This document shows, piece by piece, positions 44,861 to 53,897 of a stretch of 64,000 nucleotides of DNA. The stretch spans positions 62,001 through 126,000 of the forward strand of contig CAVOVJ010000003.1 in the NCBI GenBank assembly GCA_963699835.1. The letters run 5' to 3'. The DNA is from BM003 sp963699835 (lineage in GTDB: Bacteria > Pseudomonadota > Gammaproteobacteria > Steroidobacterales > BM003). A program made the position numbers and the translations under genes. Positions within the stretch are counted from its first letter, which is position 1. Each line of letters begins with the position of its first letter. The notes beneath the pieces were generated by a model, which saw only the letters and a list, made by a program, of their open reading frames with translations, did not search any database and had not been told where the DNA came from.

Positions 44861-45198
44861 GACTCTAGCCCTGTCGTCGGATGACTTTGCTCGTGGCTAG
44901 ACTAGTTATCGCGGGTCCCGTCTGTTGTGATCAGCCTCACAAAAACCGGAATTCTGTCAAATAGCCAGACAATCCGGGGGCCGTATGATGTATGAGACAC
45001 GCCTTAACTATTGCCGCGACAGCGCCGCGGGTCATGCCGCTTGCGGCGCTGTGAGTATGTTGCCGGTCGTGCAATATGCACCGTCCGTGTTGGCCGGTGC
45101 GGCGCGGCATTGTCTTCCGGCTGCCGGTCGCCGGGCGCTGCCCTGTTTGCATACCCCGATGTCAGCCGCTTCTGCGCGGGTTCGGACATGTGCGGGCA
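44861..45198. other. Divergent intergenic region with no supported gene
   Basis: Lies between the sensor kinase (minus) and the MauE-like gene (plus). Several short frames exist but none has a recognisable product or clear ribosome site. It should carry the promoters of both neighbours. The part near 44930-45000 is less GC-rich than its flanks. Confidence 0.4.
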
Positions 45199-45739
45199 AT
45201 GTCGCAGTGGTGCAACGGCATGATCCTGGGCGGGTTGTACCTTTGGGTGGCGTGGTCGCTGGCGCTGTTATTCGCGCTATCCGGACTCGCGAAAATCGTC
45301 CGTGCAGCCGCTTTCCGCGAGCATCTCTCCGCGTATCCGTTTGTCCCTCGCATGCGTAATTCCCGTGTGCGCGAAGTTGCTGCCTCTGATGGAGTTGACT
45401 CTTGCCACGGGGCTGGTTTTTGCTGCTGCGTGTCCGCAGGCGTTGCAAGCGGCCGCCGCAATGCTGGCGCTGTATTGCGTCGCGGTCGGCGTGGCGTGGG
45501 GGATGGGCGCGGGTGGCGAGGACTGTGGCTGCGGCGCTGGCGGGGAGGTGCCGATCGGTGGCTGGCTGTTGCTGCGAAATCTGCTGCTACTGGTGTTTGC
45601 GCTGTGCGGCGTGGTGCTTGCCGGTTACACGGATAGCACGGTCGCCGGGCGCGTTGCGGCCGTGATCGGCGTGGTCGCCTCGGCAGTCGTTTACGACTGG
45701 ATCAACGTATTTATTCGGAGTGAATACGAGACCGATTGA
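45199..45739 (+). CDS. MauE/DoxX-like integral membrane protein (one frameshift)
   Basis: About 179 residues across a frame break near 45355. The first half (MILGGLYLWVAWSLALLFAL then GLAKIVRAAAFREHLSAYPF) and the second half (KLLPLMELTLATGLVFAAAC, MLALYCVAVGVAWGMGAG) together give four to five transmembrane helices. DCGCGAGGEVPIG between helices holds the Cys pair typical of MauE, which is implicated in disulfide formation of methylamine dehydrogenase. No mau genes are nearby, so it is probably a general MauE/DoxX redox-type membrane protein. The start is ATG 45199 or 45220. It overlaps the convergent CPBP gene end by about 29 bases. Confidence 0.65.
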
Positions 45740-46301
45740 GCTCGCTTTTGCCTTCTCGCAGCAATACGATTAACGCGACGAAATCGTACAGCGCATGGGC
45801 TATGACCGGCAGCAACAGGTTTCCGCTCACGAGATATAGCCAGCCGAGATACAGCCCGATCAGGGTCGCCACGATGGCATAGGCGCGATTGACAAAATGC
45901 GCCAAGCCAAACGCTATGCTGGCGAGTATCCAGCCGGGGTAGATGCCAACGTGTTGTACCAGCCAGGTCTGTAGCACGCCGCGAAAAAGCGCCTCCTCGC
46001 CAACCCCGGCGAGTACGGACAACAAGCCGAGTTGCAGCAGGCTGGCGTTTTTGAACAAAGGCAGGATCTGCCGGCCGACAAAATCGCGCAGGTCCCGCAG
46101 CGGACGGTTGCGGCGCGCGAGCGGCGTCAGCAGCAGCAACATCGGCAGCGTCGCGGCGACGCCCTGTGCGAATGCATCCATCCCGGGAAGCAAATCGGCA
46201 AATGCCGGCGTACCGAGCAACCATCCGGCCGCTACGGCGACCACGATCAGACCGCCCTCGAACAACAGGGTCAGGTTAACGACGGAGCGGCCTTGGTGCA
46301 T
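45711..46301 (-). CDS. CPBP-family intramembrane protease
   Basis: A 196-residue integral membrane protein with about five to six helices. The CPBP (CAAX-processing/bacteriocin-processing type, ABI) motifs are present: GVGEEALFRGVLQTWLV (catalytic Glu-Glu and Arg), FGLAHFVNRAYA (His) and VIAHALYDFVAL (His and Asp). Members cleave within membranes or process prenylated or peptide substrates; some are bacteriocin self-immunity factors. No bacteriocin gene is nearby. Converges on the MauE-like gene. Confidence 0.85.
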   Translation of the reverse strand: MHQGRSVVNLTLLFEGGLIVVAVAAGWLLGTPAFADLLPGMDAFAQGVAATLPMLLLLTPLARRNRPLRDLRDFVGRQILPLFKNASLLQLGLLSVLAGVGEEALFRGVLQTWLVQHVGIYPGWILASIAFGLAHFVNRAYAIVATLIGLYLGWLYLVSGNLLLPVIAHALYDFVALIVLLREGKSELNRSRIHSE

Positions 46302-46476
46302 CGAGGGATCTGCGTTGCGGTGACAGCCGCAGAGTCTAGCGCAGCGGAATAGGCGGCATTGGGCGATTGGTGGAAAGCAGGTGCAAACGGATCAGTCGGC
46401 GAGTAGATGTCCGGCACCAGCCACTGCTGTGGCCGGTGCCGGCAAGAGTGTTCAGTGCAGGGAGCGCATGCGCCAT

Positions 46477-46659
46477 CTAGCTTCTGGACAGGTGGTGGGT
46501 CGTTGGCGACTGCGGAACGATCTCAGCGGCCGTCGGCTGGGTCGCCTCGGGCCGGGAGACAGGATAGTCGCCGGGCTTGTGCGTGACGATCAACGCGATA
46601 ACGCCGACAATCGCCAGGATCACCACTCCACGTTCGGCTAACGCTATGAATTTCCTCAT
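46477..46659 (-). CDS. Small single-pass membrane protein of unknown function
   Basis: A 60-residue protein with one hydrophobic helix (RGVVILAIVGVIALIVTH) near the N-terminus and a Pro/Thr-rich tail (PTAAEIVPQSPTTHHLSRS). A purine-rich leader (GAGGCTCTGAC) precedes the ATG. It lies alone between the CPBP gene and the tRNA. No family is recognised. Confidence 0.45.
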   Translation of the reverse strand: MRKFIALAERGVVILAIVGVIALIVTHKPGDYPVSRPEATQPTAAEIVPQSPTTHHLSRS

Positions 46660-46836
46660 GTCAGAGCCTCCGGCCCAATCTTCGAAACAGGCCAGAAGTC
46701 TAAGGGCGGGGGCGGGGGTGTTCTGGTCTCAGGGGGTCACATGTTTGGCCCGCGGCCGCAGATGTCGGGGCGGCGACAGATGTCGGACCCGGGGCTCACG
46801 CCGGCGCCGGCGAAACTGATAGAATTCCGCCGCGGC

Positions 46837-46913
<77 letters not shown>

Positions 46914-47029
46914 TTTCAAATCAGCGGTTTAGCCCGTCTGGCCCTGTAAATACAGGGCTTCCCTCCGTCTCTGACTATTCTCTACGCTGCCCTGGCGATC
47001 TAAACCAATCGCTACCCTCTGGTGAACCT

Positions 47030-47057
47030 GTCCGAATAATCGGGATGGGGTCAGCAC
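47030..47057 (+). repeat. 28-bp direct repeat, left copy
   Basis: Begins GTCCGAATAATCGGGATGGG and continues GTCAGCAC. It matches the copy at 50745-50772 with two mismatches. GGGGTCA-type short repeats are often left by REP/IS200-like transposase activity. The two copies bracket the IS element and two membrane-protein genes. Confidence 0.7.
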
Positions 47058-47168
47058 GAATGGCGCGAGTGCATTCGCACCGTCGTCATCGACTGTTTGC
47101 AGAAACACGTCCTCGGCGAGGTCGAAATGACCGCGAGCCAAGTCCGGGCTGCTGAGTTGCTGCTCTAG
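47046..47168 (+). pseudogene. Short gene fragment, phage-like small protein C-terminal region
   Basis: A 40-codon stretch (WGQHEWRECIRTVVIDCLQK, then HVLGEVEMTASQVRAAELLL) ending at a stop, with no start codon in frame. The TASQVRAAELLL pattern recalls small phage proteins of the terminase-small-subunit kind, but this is from memory and the fragment is short. It probably marks an old integrated element at the tRNA. Confidence 0.3.
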
Positions 47169-47382
47169 CGCACCTGGCCTGCTCCGCAAGCAAGTGCCAG
47201 GACGAAACGCTCAGAACGATGCGGGTGAATATAATTTCCAATCCTGTTGCTGAGCTGATCGAAGAGATAACGCAGGATCAGTTGACGCTGCCGAATAGGC
47301 GGTGACGCGAAGTCCGCCATGAGGCTTTGCTCCGGTTTGGTGGACACTTTCAATGTCCGCATAATGCGGCAGGAGGTGTTCC

Positions 47383-47677
47383 ATGACAAAGAAGCAGTAT
47401 CAACGTTACAGCCCCGAGTTCAAGATCCATGCATTGAAGCGAGCGAGCGAAGACGGGGTTACGGATAAGGCCGTCTGTGAGGATCTCGGCATCAGCCGAC
47501 GCCAGCTGCGACGCTGGCGCGACCAGTATCACCTGATGGGCGATGAAGCCTTTCCCGGGCTCTCCGCTAGAACGCGATGAGGAGATCGCCGAACTCAAGC
47601 GCCGACTTAAGAAAGCCGAGCAGGAACGGGATTTTTTAAGAGATGCGGCGGTTTTCTTTGCCAAGGAGTCGAAGTGA
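47383..47677 (+). CDS. IS3-family transposase orfA (frameshifted)
   Basis: Starts MTKKQYQRYSPEFKIHALKR with GGAGG upstream. A helix-turn-helix (KAVCEDLGISRRQLRRWRDQ) is followed, after a frame change near 47565, by the leucine-zipper-like coiled coil (EEIAELKRRLKKAEQERDFL RDAAVFFA in the second frame). It ends with TGA at 47675, overlapping the GTG of orfB, as in IS3 elements where orfAB is made by programmed -1 slippage. The internal break at 47565 is extra to that and would inactivate it. Confidence 0.75.
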
Positions 47678-48553
47678 GATACGCGTGTATCGCTCGACGC
47701 CGCAACCAGTATCCAGTGAGGCTGATGTGCGAGCTGCTCGAGGTCTCGAGGAGTGGTTACTACGCGTGGCGGAGCCGGCCGGAGAGTCAGCGAGCTCAGG
47801 ACGATCGGGTTCTTCTAGAGGCCATCAAGCGTATCCATGCCGCCAGTGGCGGCGTCTACGGCGCGCCCAAGATCACCGCTGAGCTCAACGAGGAAGGCTA
47901 TGACTGCGGCAAACGCAGAGTGGCTCGGCTCATGCGCCAGGCAGGACTCAAAGGATGTCCCAAACGGCGATTTAAGGTCACAACACAGCGTGACCCCGCC
48001 CACGCGGTAGCAGACAACCTGCTTCAAGCAAGACTTCACGGCGTCACGGCCGAACGAGTACTGGGCCGCTGATATCACCTACATCGCGACGCAGCAGGGC
48101 TGGTTGTTCCTGGCGGTCGTCATGGATCTCTACTCGCGTCGTATCGTGGGCTGGTCGATGGACCGATGGAACAGTCGTCACCTGGCGATCAATGCGCTCA
48201 ACATGGCAATCGAGCAGCGGCAACCCGACGCAGTGCTGTTACATCACTCTGACCGCGGCGCCCAATATACGAGCGATGACTTCCGCGACGAGCTCGACAA
48301 GCACGGCATCAAGTGCAGCATGAGTGCTCGCGGCAACTGTTACGACAACGCCGTTGTTGAAAGCTTCTTCGGCCTGCTGAAACGCGAGCGCGTCAACCGC
48401 ACACGATACCTGACTCGAGATGAAGCCAAGCGAGACGTGTTCGATTACATCGAGTGTTTTTACAACCGAAAACGCCGTCACGGCTATCTTGGTAATATAA
48501 GTCCCGTTGCCTTCGAAAGACTGGGCGGCGGACAGTCACAACCTGTCCATTAA
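47674..48553 (+). CDS. IS3-family transposase orfB, DDE integrase core (frameshifted)
   Basis: Starts GTG (MRYACIARRRNQYPVRLMCE), with the HTH_21-type region and RIHAASGGVYGAPKITAELN. After a frame change near 48030 the DDE core continues: first Asp in YWAADITYIAT, second Asp in LHHSDRGAQYTSDDF, Glu in CYDNAVVESFFGLLKRE, ending YNRKRRHGYLGNISPVAFE. All three catalytic acids are kept, so the break alone disables it or is an assembly error. Confidence 0.82.
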
Positions 48554-48696
48554 ACCGATGCAAAACCAATGCGTACCAATGCGGATATTGGTCTATATTT
48601 AGCCGAAGGGCCGCTACTGACCCTTCCCGGACGGTCATTCCAGACAGACAGAATCAATTTCTGGTTAGCCCTTCCTGACATCATGAAGATCAACAT

Positions 48697-49476
48697 ATGA
48701 TCCTCCGACGTATTGCAGAGAACATACGATCACAGAATTGGTTCGCGGTGGCGGTCGAATTGATCATCGTCGTTGCCGGCGTGTTTCTGGGCTTACAGGT
48801 TCAGGATTGGAATGAAGCGCGCAAGGAGCGCGTCGAAGCGCACGGTCTGCTCAGCCGCCTTCATGTGGAAACACTGGAGCTACTCGAGAAACAGCGCGAA
48901 GAGTTAACGGGTCTGAAAGAGCGGGCCGGCGCATTGATGGGTGTCAATCCCGTACTGTTTTCGCAGGAGCCATCGCGCGTCATTTCCGACCTGGAGTGTC
49001 GTCATATTGTGGCGTCACACGTCTTTAGACGGCCGCCGGACGAACTGCCAGTTCTCGATGAGATGTTATCCACTGGGCGGTTTGACCTGTTGCAGGATGA
49101 AGACATCAAAGAGCATTTGCGTAATTACGTGTTATTTCGCGGGCGCGCACGCGCTTACTATGAGGAAGCTACCAACGAGCTATTTCGATTACACAGCCGA
49201 TTCCCAGATCTCATAGCACTCGGTCGGGTGCCAATAGAAGCCTGGCTTGTCGGGGGTTGGACTACACTAAGCGGCGAAGGATTCCGATGGGACCGTGTTT
49301 GTGACGGCGAGAAGATGCGAGCAAGTCAGGCCTTTCTCAACGAGTATGTCGATAACCTGAGCCGAATCGGATCAATGACCCTGTTTACCGAACAGCGTCA
49401 GGAACATTTGGAAGCACTCGAGTCCGCGCTATCCGCACGGCTTGGCGCTACAGCAATTTCAGGATCGCAGGAATAA
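48697..49476 (+). CDS. N-terminally membrane-anchored protein of unknown function
   Basis: A 259-residue protein starting MILRRIAENIRSQNWFAVAV. One transmembrane helix (VELIIVVAGVFLGLQVQDWN) is followed by a long helical domain rich in Glu, Leu and Arg. The pattern of a short basic N-terminus, helix, then VQDWNEAR recalls a widespread family of uncharacterised single-pass proteins of marine Gammaproteobacteria (DUF6090-like, from memory). A similar second gene lies at 49652, so the two are probably a pair. They sit next to the IS element. Confidence 0.6.
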   Translation: MILRRIAENIRSQNWFAVAVELIIVVAGVFLGLQVQDWNEARKERVEAHGLLSRLHVETLELLEKQREELTGLKERAGALMGVNPVLFSQEPSRVISDLECRHIVASHVFRRPPDELPVLDEMLSTGRFDLLQDEDIKEHLRNYVLFRGRARAYYEEATNELFRLHSRFPDLIALGRVPIEAWLVGGWTTLSGEGFRWDRVCDGEKMRASQAFLNEYVDNLSRIGSMTLFTEQRQEHLEALESALSARLGATAISGSQE

Positions 49477-49651
49477 GTTCACTTTAGGCATGAGTATCCG
49501 CTTCTGGCCGTTCTCTGCCGGTCAATACTGAGCAACTTGAACAGCTGGTTTGCCCCTGGAAGCAGGCGCTCGCGGTTCCGGGGTTATAATTTCTGCTACT
49601 GACCCAAATTAGTCACTGATTCTGATCCACGCACTAAATTGTCAAAAAGAG

Positions 49652-50401
49652 ATGTTTCGGAGATTTGAGGTGAAATTTCCTAGCCGTGACGGGTGGGCGA
49701 AGTTCGGTTTTGAGGGCGTGCTTATCGTTGTAAGTATTTTGTTGGCGTTCAGTATCGAGTCTTGGCAGACTGAACGCGCTCTCCGAGCAGACGAACAGCG
49801 AATCCTTCATCAGCTCAAATCAGAGTTTGAAGCGAACGCGGAGCTATTGGCCTTACGGCGGCAAAACCAAGATCGCATCCTGCAAGCAGCTACATGGATA
49901 TTGTCGGTTACGGGCCCTTCTGACGACCGAGTTGTCGATGCCGAGTTGTTTTACAGCAGAGTCTTCGAAGCAACGGATTGGGCAACCTTTGATCCTCAAG
50001 ACGGAGTGCTTCAAAGTCTTCTGCAGACCGACAAGCTAGAGGTCATAAAATCGGAGCCTCTACGCGCCATGTTGGCTGCATGGCCATCGATGGTTCGAGA
50101 TATCGCCGAAGACGAGCAAATGGCCCGAGATTTCTCGTTAGGGCCATTGACGACGTATCTTGCGGAGCACGCGCCACTGCGGAACATTCAAACGGTGGGC
50201 ATGCGTGATAGCCCCACTGGTCCGGGCCCCGGGCCCAGCCAATTTTCCCCTGACATTGATGAGCTATTATCCGATCCTGTCTTCGAGAACCTGATTCATC
50301 AGAAGCTTTGGCTCACCATGTGGGTAATCATTGAGTACGATGGTCGCGGTCCCGAGATCGGGGAAATCCTGTCAGTCATTGAGTCGGAGATCAAAAGCTA
50401 A
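49652..50401 (+). CDS. Second N-terminally membrane-anchored protein of unknown function
   Basis: A 249-residue protein starting MFRRFEVKFPSRDGWAKFGF. The N-terminal helix (GVLIVVSILLAFSIESWQTE) has the same type of arrangement as the gene at 48697 (helix then SWQTERA instead of DWNEARK), with a helical cytosolic or periplasmic domain behind it. Base composition is lower in GC than the chromosome around it, consistent with acquired DNA. No enzyme motif is seen. Confidence 0.6.
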   Translation: MFRRFEVKFPSRDGWAKFGFEGVLIVVSILLAFSIESWQTERALRADEQRILHQLKSEFEANAELLALRRQNQDRILQAATWILSVTGPSDDRVVDAELFYSRVFEATDWATFDPQDGVLQSLLQTDKLEVIKSEPLRAMLAAWPSMVRDIAEDEQMARDFSLGPLTTYLAEHAPLRNIQTVGMRDSPTGPGPGPSQFSPDIDELLSDPVFENLIHQKLWLTMWVIIEYDGRGPEIGEILSVIESEIKS

Positions 50402-51103
50402 CAGTTGTTGCCTAAAACATGATCGGCACGAAGTCCGCTTCTGGCCGAAAGCCGACGCTTAGAATGTCTAAATCCAGTGAGATCGAATGACCGCCATCGG
50501 GTAAAGCGGACATCCAAGTCACCCGTTTCTGCTGCTTGCGATGTGCTCATGCGATTGTCTCGGCTTCCGGCTGGTCCGCTTGTCTCCCAGCCCTGTCGGC
50601 TCATTCTCTGCAGCGCCGAAAGGCGGACGCAACACTCGCTCGCCAAGCGCCGCGCCAAGCACAATATCTATGGCCTGGCAAAATCGTGTTGACCCACTCG
50701 ATATTCACCGAACATCAACAGGCCGAATTTCTTTAACGGCAACCGTCCGAATAATGGGGATGGGGTCACCACTTGACTAATGTTCGCGTTCGTGGCTCCG
50801 ATTCCAACTTCGCTGCTGTGGAACTGGCTAATTCCAGATCTACCTGCCCTGCCTCCGATTGGCCTGAGCCAAGCGTTTGGGCCGCTCATTCTCCCCAGCT
50901 TGATATTCGGTTCTCGGCCCAGAATCAAATTTACTGCGTAAGGCCGACGAAACCTCGATTACCACGGCAATATCTCCGACATTAGAGGATAAACGTAAGT
51001 TTGCCCTTATCTGACACGGGCTGAGGTTCGAGTTTTCGGCGTTTTCGAACGGGGCCAGCCCGAGAATGTCGCAGATCGGTCCGGCCCCGTTTCGTATCCT
51101 CTG
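50402..51103. other. 700-base accessory gap without an intact gene
   Basis: It contains the right copy of the 28-bp repeat (50745-50772) and a large stem (AACGGGGCC / GGCCCCGTT with a 26-base loop, 51048-51091) just past the end of the peroxidase gene. Short frames such as 50477-50692 have no recognisable product. The stem could act as a weak terminator for the peroxidase transcript; there is no T-run. Confidence 0.4.
50745..50772 (+). repeat. 28-bp direct repeat, right copy
   Basis: Begins GTCCGAATAATGGGGATGGG and continues GTCACCAC, 26 of 28 identical to 47030-47057 in the same orientation, about 3.7 kb apart. It ends the block that holds the IS and two membrane-protein genes. Confidence 0.7.
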
Positions 51104-52384
51104 TCAGGGCGTGAGATAACCGTCCGAAAGAGTCTTCAAAAACGCAACGATGGCGTTTTCCTCATCGTCACTGAGTTTCAGATCGCCAAGCTCTTTCGTG
51201 TTTACGTTCAATGCAACCTCGGGTTCGGGCCAGCAGCCCTGGGCCAGCGCATCGGCCTCGGTCTTGAAAGGGTCCGCGCAGACTGGTTTCACGTCCCGCG
51301 TATTGTAGAAATGGACGATCCCTTTCAGGCTCTTGAAGTAGCCGTTGTGGCCGAACGCCTTCACAAACGACGGATTCGGGCGTTTATCTACGTTGCGTAA
51401 CGTGGGCACTTTCTGCTTGCCAAGATTCGCACCGGCGTAGAGTTGATAATCGATCTGGTTCTGCAGGAAGCCGCCGAGGCCCAGATCGATCCAGCTGCTC
51501 CCGGCCGGGTTGAACTGGGTCTGTGTATACCATGGATTATCCGGGTTTCGCGGCAGGCCGAGATTGTCATAGGTGAAGTCGGTCAGCAGCGGCTCATCCT
51601 TCGAATTGCCCTTCAGCGTGTGACATCTGGAGCATTTGCCTTTGCCTTTGAACAGATTGAGGCCAATCTTCTCCTCGCGGGTCAGATTCGCCTCCTTTGC
51701 CAGGTAGGCATCGAATTTTGAAGTGAATGCATTCGACTCCGGCGAGGCCTCGAATGCGGCGATCGACAACGCGATCGAATCGTAGTTTTGCGCAGCCTTC
51801 GCCCGGTCGTCTGCCGACAGATCGACGAAGCCGTTTAGCGTCGCACAGACAGTCTCCACATCGGCTGGCCAGGCGATATCGCATTGGTCCGCTCCCCAGA
51901 CCTGCTCGAAGCTCACCGGGTAAGTGGCCGAGCAAACCTTGTGGACGATACACGCGAGGTCGGGGGCGGCCTGTTCCACTGGATTGAGAAACGGTCCCTG
52001 AGCCTGGTCCGCGGCCGGGTTGCCGAGCTTTTCGCCGGTCGCGCGGCCGTCCCAGAAGTTGCCGCCGGTAAAGTCGCCCTTCTTGTCCGCGTGTAAAACC
52101 GGGCTCGGTGTGGCATAGGCCGAACTCGGGGGTTTCCGATTGCCGAATCGCCCGGCGATCGAGCCCTCGTAAACCGCACCGCCTGAATTGATGCCGGCAA
52201 TCGGCCCGGTCCAGCCCACTGCCGGTCCATGACAGTCGGCACAAGACTGGTTGCCGTAGATCGAGAGACTGGTGTCAAAAAAGATGGATTTGCCCAATTG
52301 CTCTTCTGGAGTCAGAGTCTGGGCGGCGCCCACGTTGAAAAGACCCAACGCGATGACGCCACAAAACGTCGTCAGGGATCTCAT
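51104..52384 (-). CDS. Di-haem cytochrome c peroxidase / MauG-family protein
   Basis: About 426 residues starting MRSLTTFCGVIALGLFNVGA with a signal peptide, so it is periplasmic. Two CxxCH haem motifs are present: NQSCADCHGPAVGW (near residue 49) and GKCSRCHTLKG (near 260), and FGHNGYFKSLKGIVHFYNTR near the end is the conserved C-terminal stretch. Bacterial di-haem peroxidases reduce H2O2; MauG-type members modify proteins. Axial ligand choice cannot be decided here. The MauE-like gene at 45199 is 5 kb away and not obviously linked. ATG has GAGCGAGC-type leader. Confidence 0.87.
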   Translation of the reverse strand: MRSLTTFCGVIALGLFNVGAAQTLTPEEQLGKSIFFDTSLSIYGNQSCADCHGPAVGWTGPIAGINSGGAVYEGSIAGRFGNRKPPSSAYATPSPVLHADKKGDFTGGNFWDGRATGEKLGNPAADQAQGPFLNPVEQAAPDLACIVHKVCSATYPVSFEQVWGADQCDIAWPADVETVCATLNGFVDLSADDRAKAAQNYDSIALSIAAFEASPESNAFTSKFDAYLAKEANLTREEKIGLNLFKGKGKCSRCHTLKGNSKDEPLLTDFTYDNLGLPRNPDNPWYTQTQFNPAGSSWIDLGLGGFLQNQIDYQLYAGANLGKQKVPTLRNVDKRPNPSFVKAFGHNGYFKSLKGIVHFYNTRDVKPVCADPFKTEADALAQGCWPEPEVALNVNTKELGDLKLSDDEENAIVAFLKTLSDGYLTP

Positions 52385-52742
52385 TGCGCTCGCTCCTTGA
52401 ACATCGGGTGATGCCCGATCAGTTGTTCTTCCACTATAAAAGTGTTTACGCAAAAACCAATTCGTAGTTTCCGATTGCCGTGCTGGCGACAAGTTGCCAC
52501 GAGCGTCCGGCAACACGCAGATTCGCACCGGCCGGATCATCGGTGTGCTGCGGGCGCGGGCGGCGTGGCACATTCGTGGCGGATGCACTGGCAGCGACGA
52601 TGTTTGGCCTGGTCCGGTCCCTCGGGCGTTTCCTGTTTTGTCGATTTATCCGGATGCAGCGACTAATCTTTAAGTAGGCAAGGGCGCGGCGCCCGGCCGC
52701 GGCCACGACCGACGTGGGGGCGGTGACGTTCCCCGGGATGAG
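52385..52742. other. Intergenic stretch between peroxidase and oxidoreductase remnant
   Basis: About 360 bases upstream of two divergent genes. A minus-strand frame (52706-52446, ending SWQLVASTAIGNYELVFA) looks protein-like at its C-terminus but has no clear start or family. Otherwise only the promoters of the flanking genes are expected. Confidence 0.35.
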
Positions 52743-53714
52743 ATGGCAAGCGCCACATCAGACGCAGGACGACTGCGGACAACACCACTGTCGCGATCGT
52801 CGGTGGCGGGCCGGCCGGTTCTTTTTTCGCGATCCACCTGTTGCGGCGAGCCCGAGAGCATGGGCGGCGGTTGCGCGTCGTAATCTTCGAGCGCCGGCGT
52901 CCGGCTCCCGGTTCGCAACGGGACATTCTTTCCGGTCCGTACGCGGGCTGTCCGCAATGTGCCGGCGGGGTCTCCCCCAGGCTCAGTGAAGCGCTGGCCG
53001 AACTGGACATCGGCATTCCCGATGATGTGCTGTCGGTTTATCGTGGCTCGCTGCCCGTGGGTCACGGCCCGGACCACGCGTCCTTCGATGCATTATTGAT
53101 GGACACCGCGGTCGGTCATGGGGCAGAACTGATAGGCTCCCGCGTAAACCGTGCCTTCTACGACCATGATCAACGCCCCGTGCTCTGTTATTCGGCCGCC
53201 GGGGAAGAAGAGGCCTTGACCGCCGATTTCGCCGCTTTCGCTGGCGGGGTCAACGAACGGCCCTCGGCGAGAGCGAATAGCCCCACCTCCATCGCGCTGT
53301 TGCGGATGCTTCAGCCGGCCTACGAGCCGCCGCGCCTGCGCAAGGCGCTCATCGTCGAGCTGGCCGCGCCCGCCGATTGCTTCGAACTCGCCGAGGGGAC
53401 GCTGCACTAACTCGAGAGCAGTGTCGACCGGTTGCGCCTCGACATGTGTTCCATCATGCCGAAGAAAGGCTATTTCACCATTACGCTGATCGGCGGCAGT
53501 GTCGACGACGCGGCGAGCCGCAAACAGAATCTCGAATTGATAAAGAGTTTCCTGGCGACGCCGCGGATACGCCGCATCCTGCCGGGCGGGGCAGCGTTGG
53601 AAGATACGCTGCATCTGCAACCCCAGCATCGTGGTCGGTACCGCGAAATTGCCCTATGGTCATCGGGTGGCGGCTGTTGGCGATCTGGCGACCAGCCGTC
53701 AATACAAGGGCGGC
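52743..53714 (+). pseudogene. Decayed FAD/NAD(P)-dependent oxidoreductase
   Basis: Joined frames give a Rossmann FAD-binding N-terminus (TVAIVGGGPAGSFFAIHLLR, then LRVVIFERR), a middle region with CPQCAGGVSPRLSEALAELD, and a C-terminal FAD-site remnant (GHRVAAVGDLATSRQYKGG). The only ATG (52743) is out of phase with the GxGxxG region, the frame has a TAA at 53408-53410 (probably a Tyr codon in the functional gene), and another jump occurs near 53625. After 53714 the reading frame loses all similarity. With three defects and no C-terminus it is likely a true pseudogene, resembling geranylgeranyl-reductase-type flavoproteins. Confidence 0.6.
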
Positions 53715-53897
53715 AGGCCCAGGGGCGGCCGTACAGGCGCGGGGGCCGGGAGGAGGGGGCGCAGCAGTGGCAGTCAGATCAACCGATCCGACCTGGGTGG
53801 CGCGCGGCTCGGATGCACCGGATCAACCGACTCATCGTTTTGCCAGACGGAAACCGCGGGAGACTCCGGCCTGAAATCGTCAGGATCCCGGACAGCG

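Larger units (their letters stand above)
46914..47327. other. Patchy stretch between the tRNA and the IS element
   Basis: About 400 bases without an intact gene. It holds the first copy of a 28-bp repeat (47030-47057) and a 40-codon gene fragment (47046-47168). A further short minus-strand frame runs from about 47317 to 47165 (MADFASPPIRQRQLILRYLF) without a recognisable product. The stretch begins directly after the tRNA CCA end, a common integration point, but no attachment-site duplicate was found. Confidence 0.4.
47328..48562 (+). mobile_element. IS3-family insertion sequence
   Basis: A 1235-bp element. Its ends are imperfect 19-bp inverted repeats: left TGCTCCGGTTTGGTGGACA (47328-47346) and right, read inward, TGCATCGGTTTAATGGACA (48562-48544), 15 of 19 identical with the TG tip usual for this family. 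It encodes orfA (HTH) and orfB (DDE integrase), both frameshifted as given. No target-site duplication is evident (flanks CTT and AAA), so the element is old, rearranged, or the tips are misplaced by a few bases. Confidence 0.8.

Noticed and set aside
44985..45359. Long plus-strand frame starting MMYETRLNYCRDSAAGHAAC
   Set aside because: No recognisable domain and no continuity with the MauE-like gene; the latter part is the MauE-like gene in the wrong frame.
51021..51030. GGTTCGAGT at 51025 resembles the tRNA T-loop and could be an attachment-site duplicate of the tRNA-Ile2 3' end
   Set aside because: Only about nine bases match and the surrounding acceptor-stem sequence is absent, so chance is more likely than an att site.
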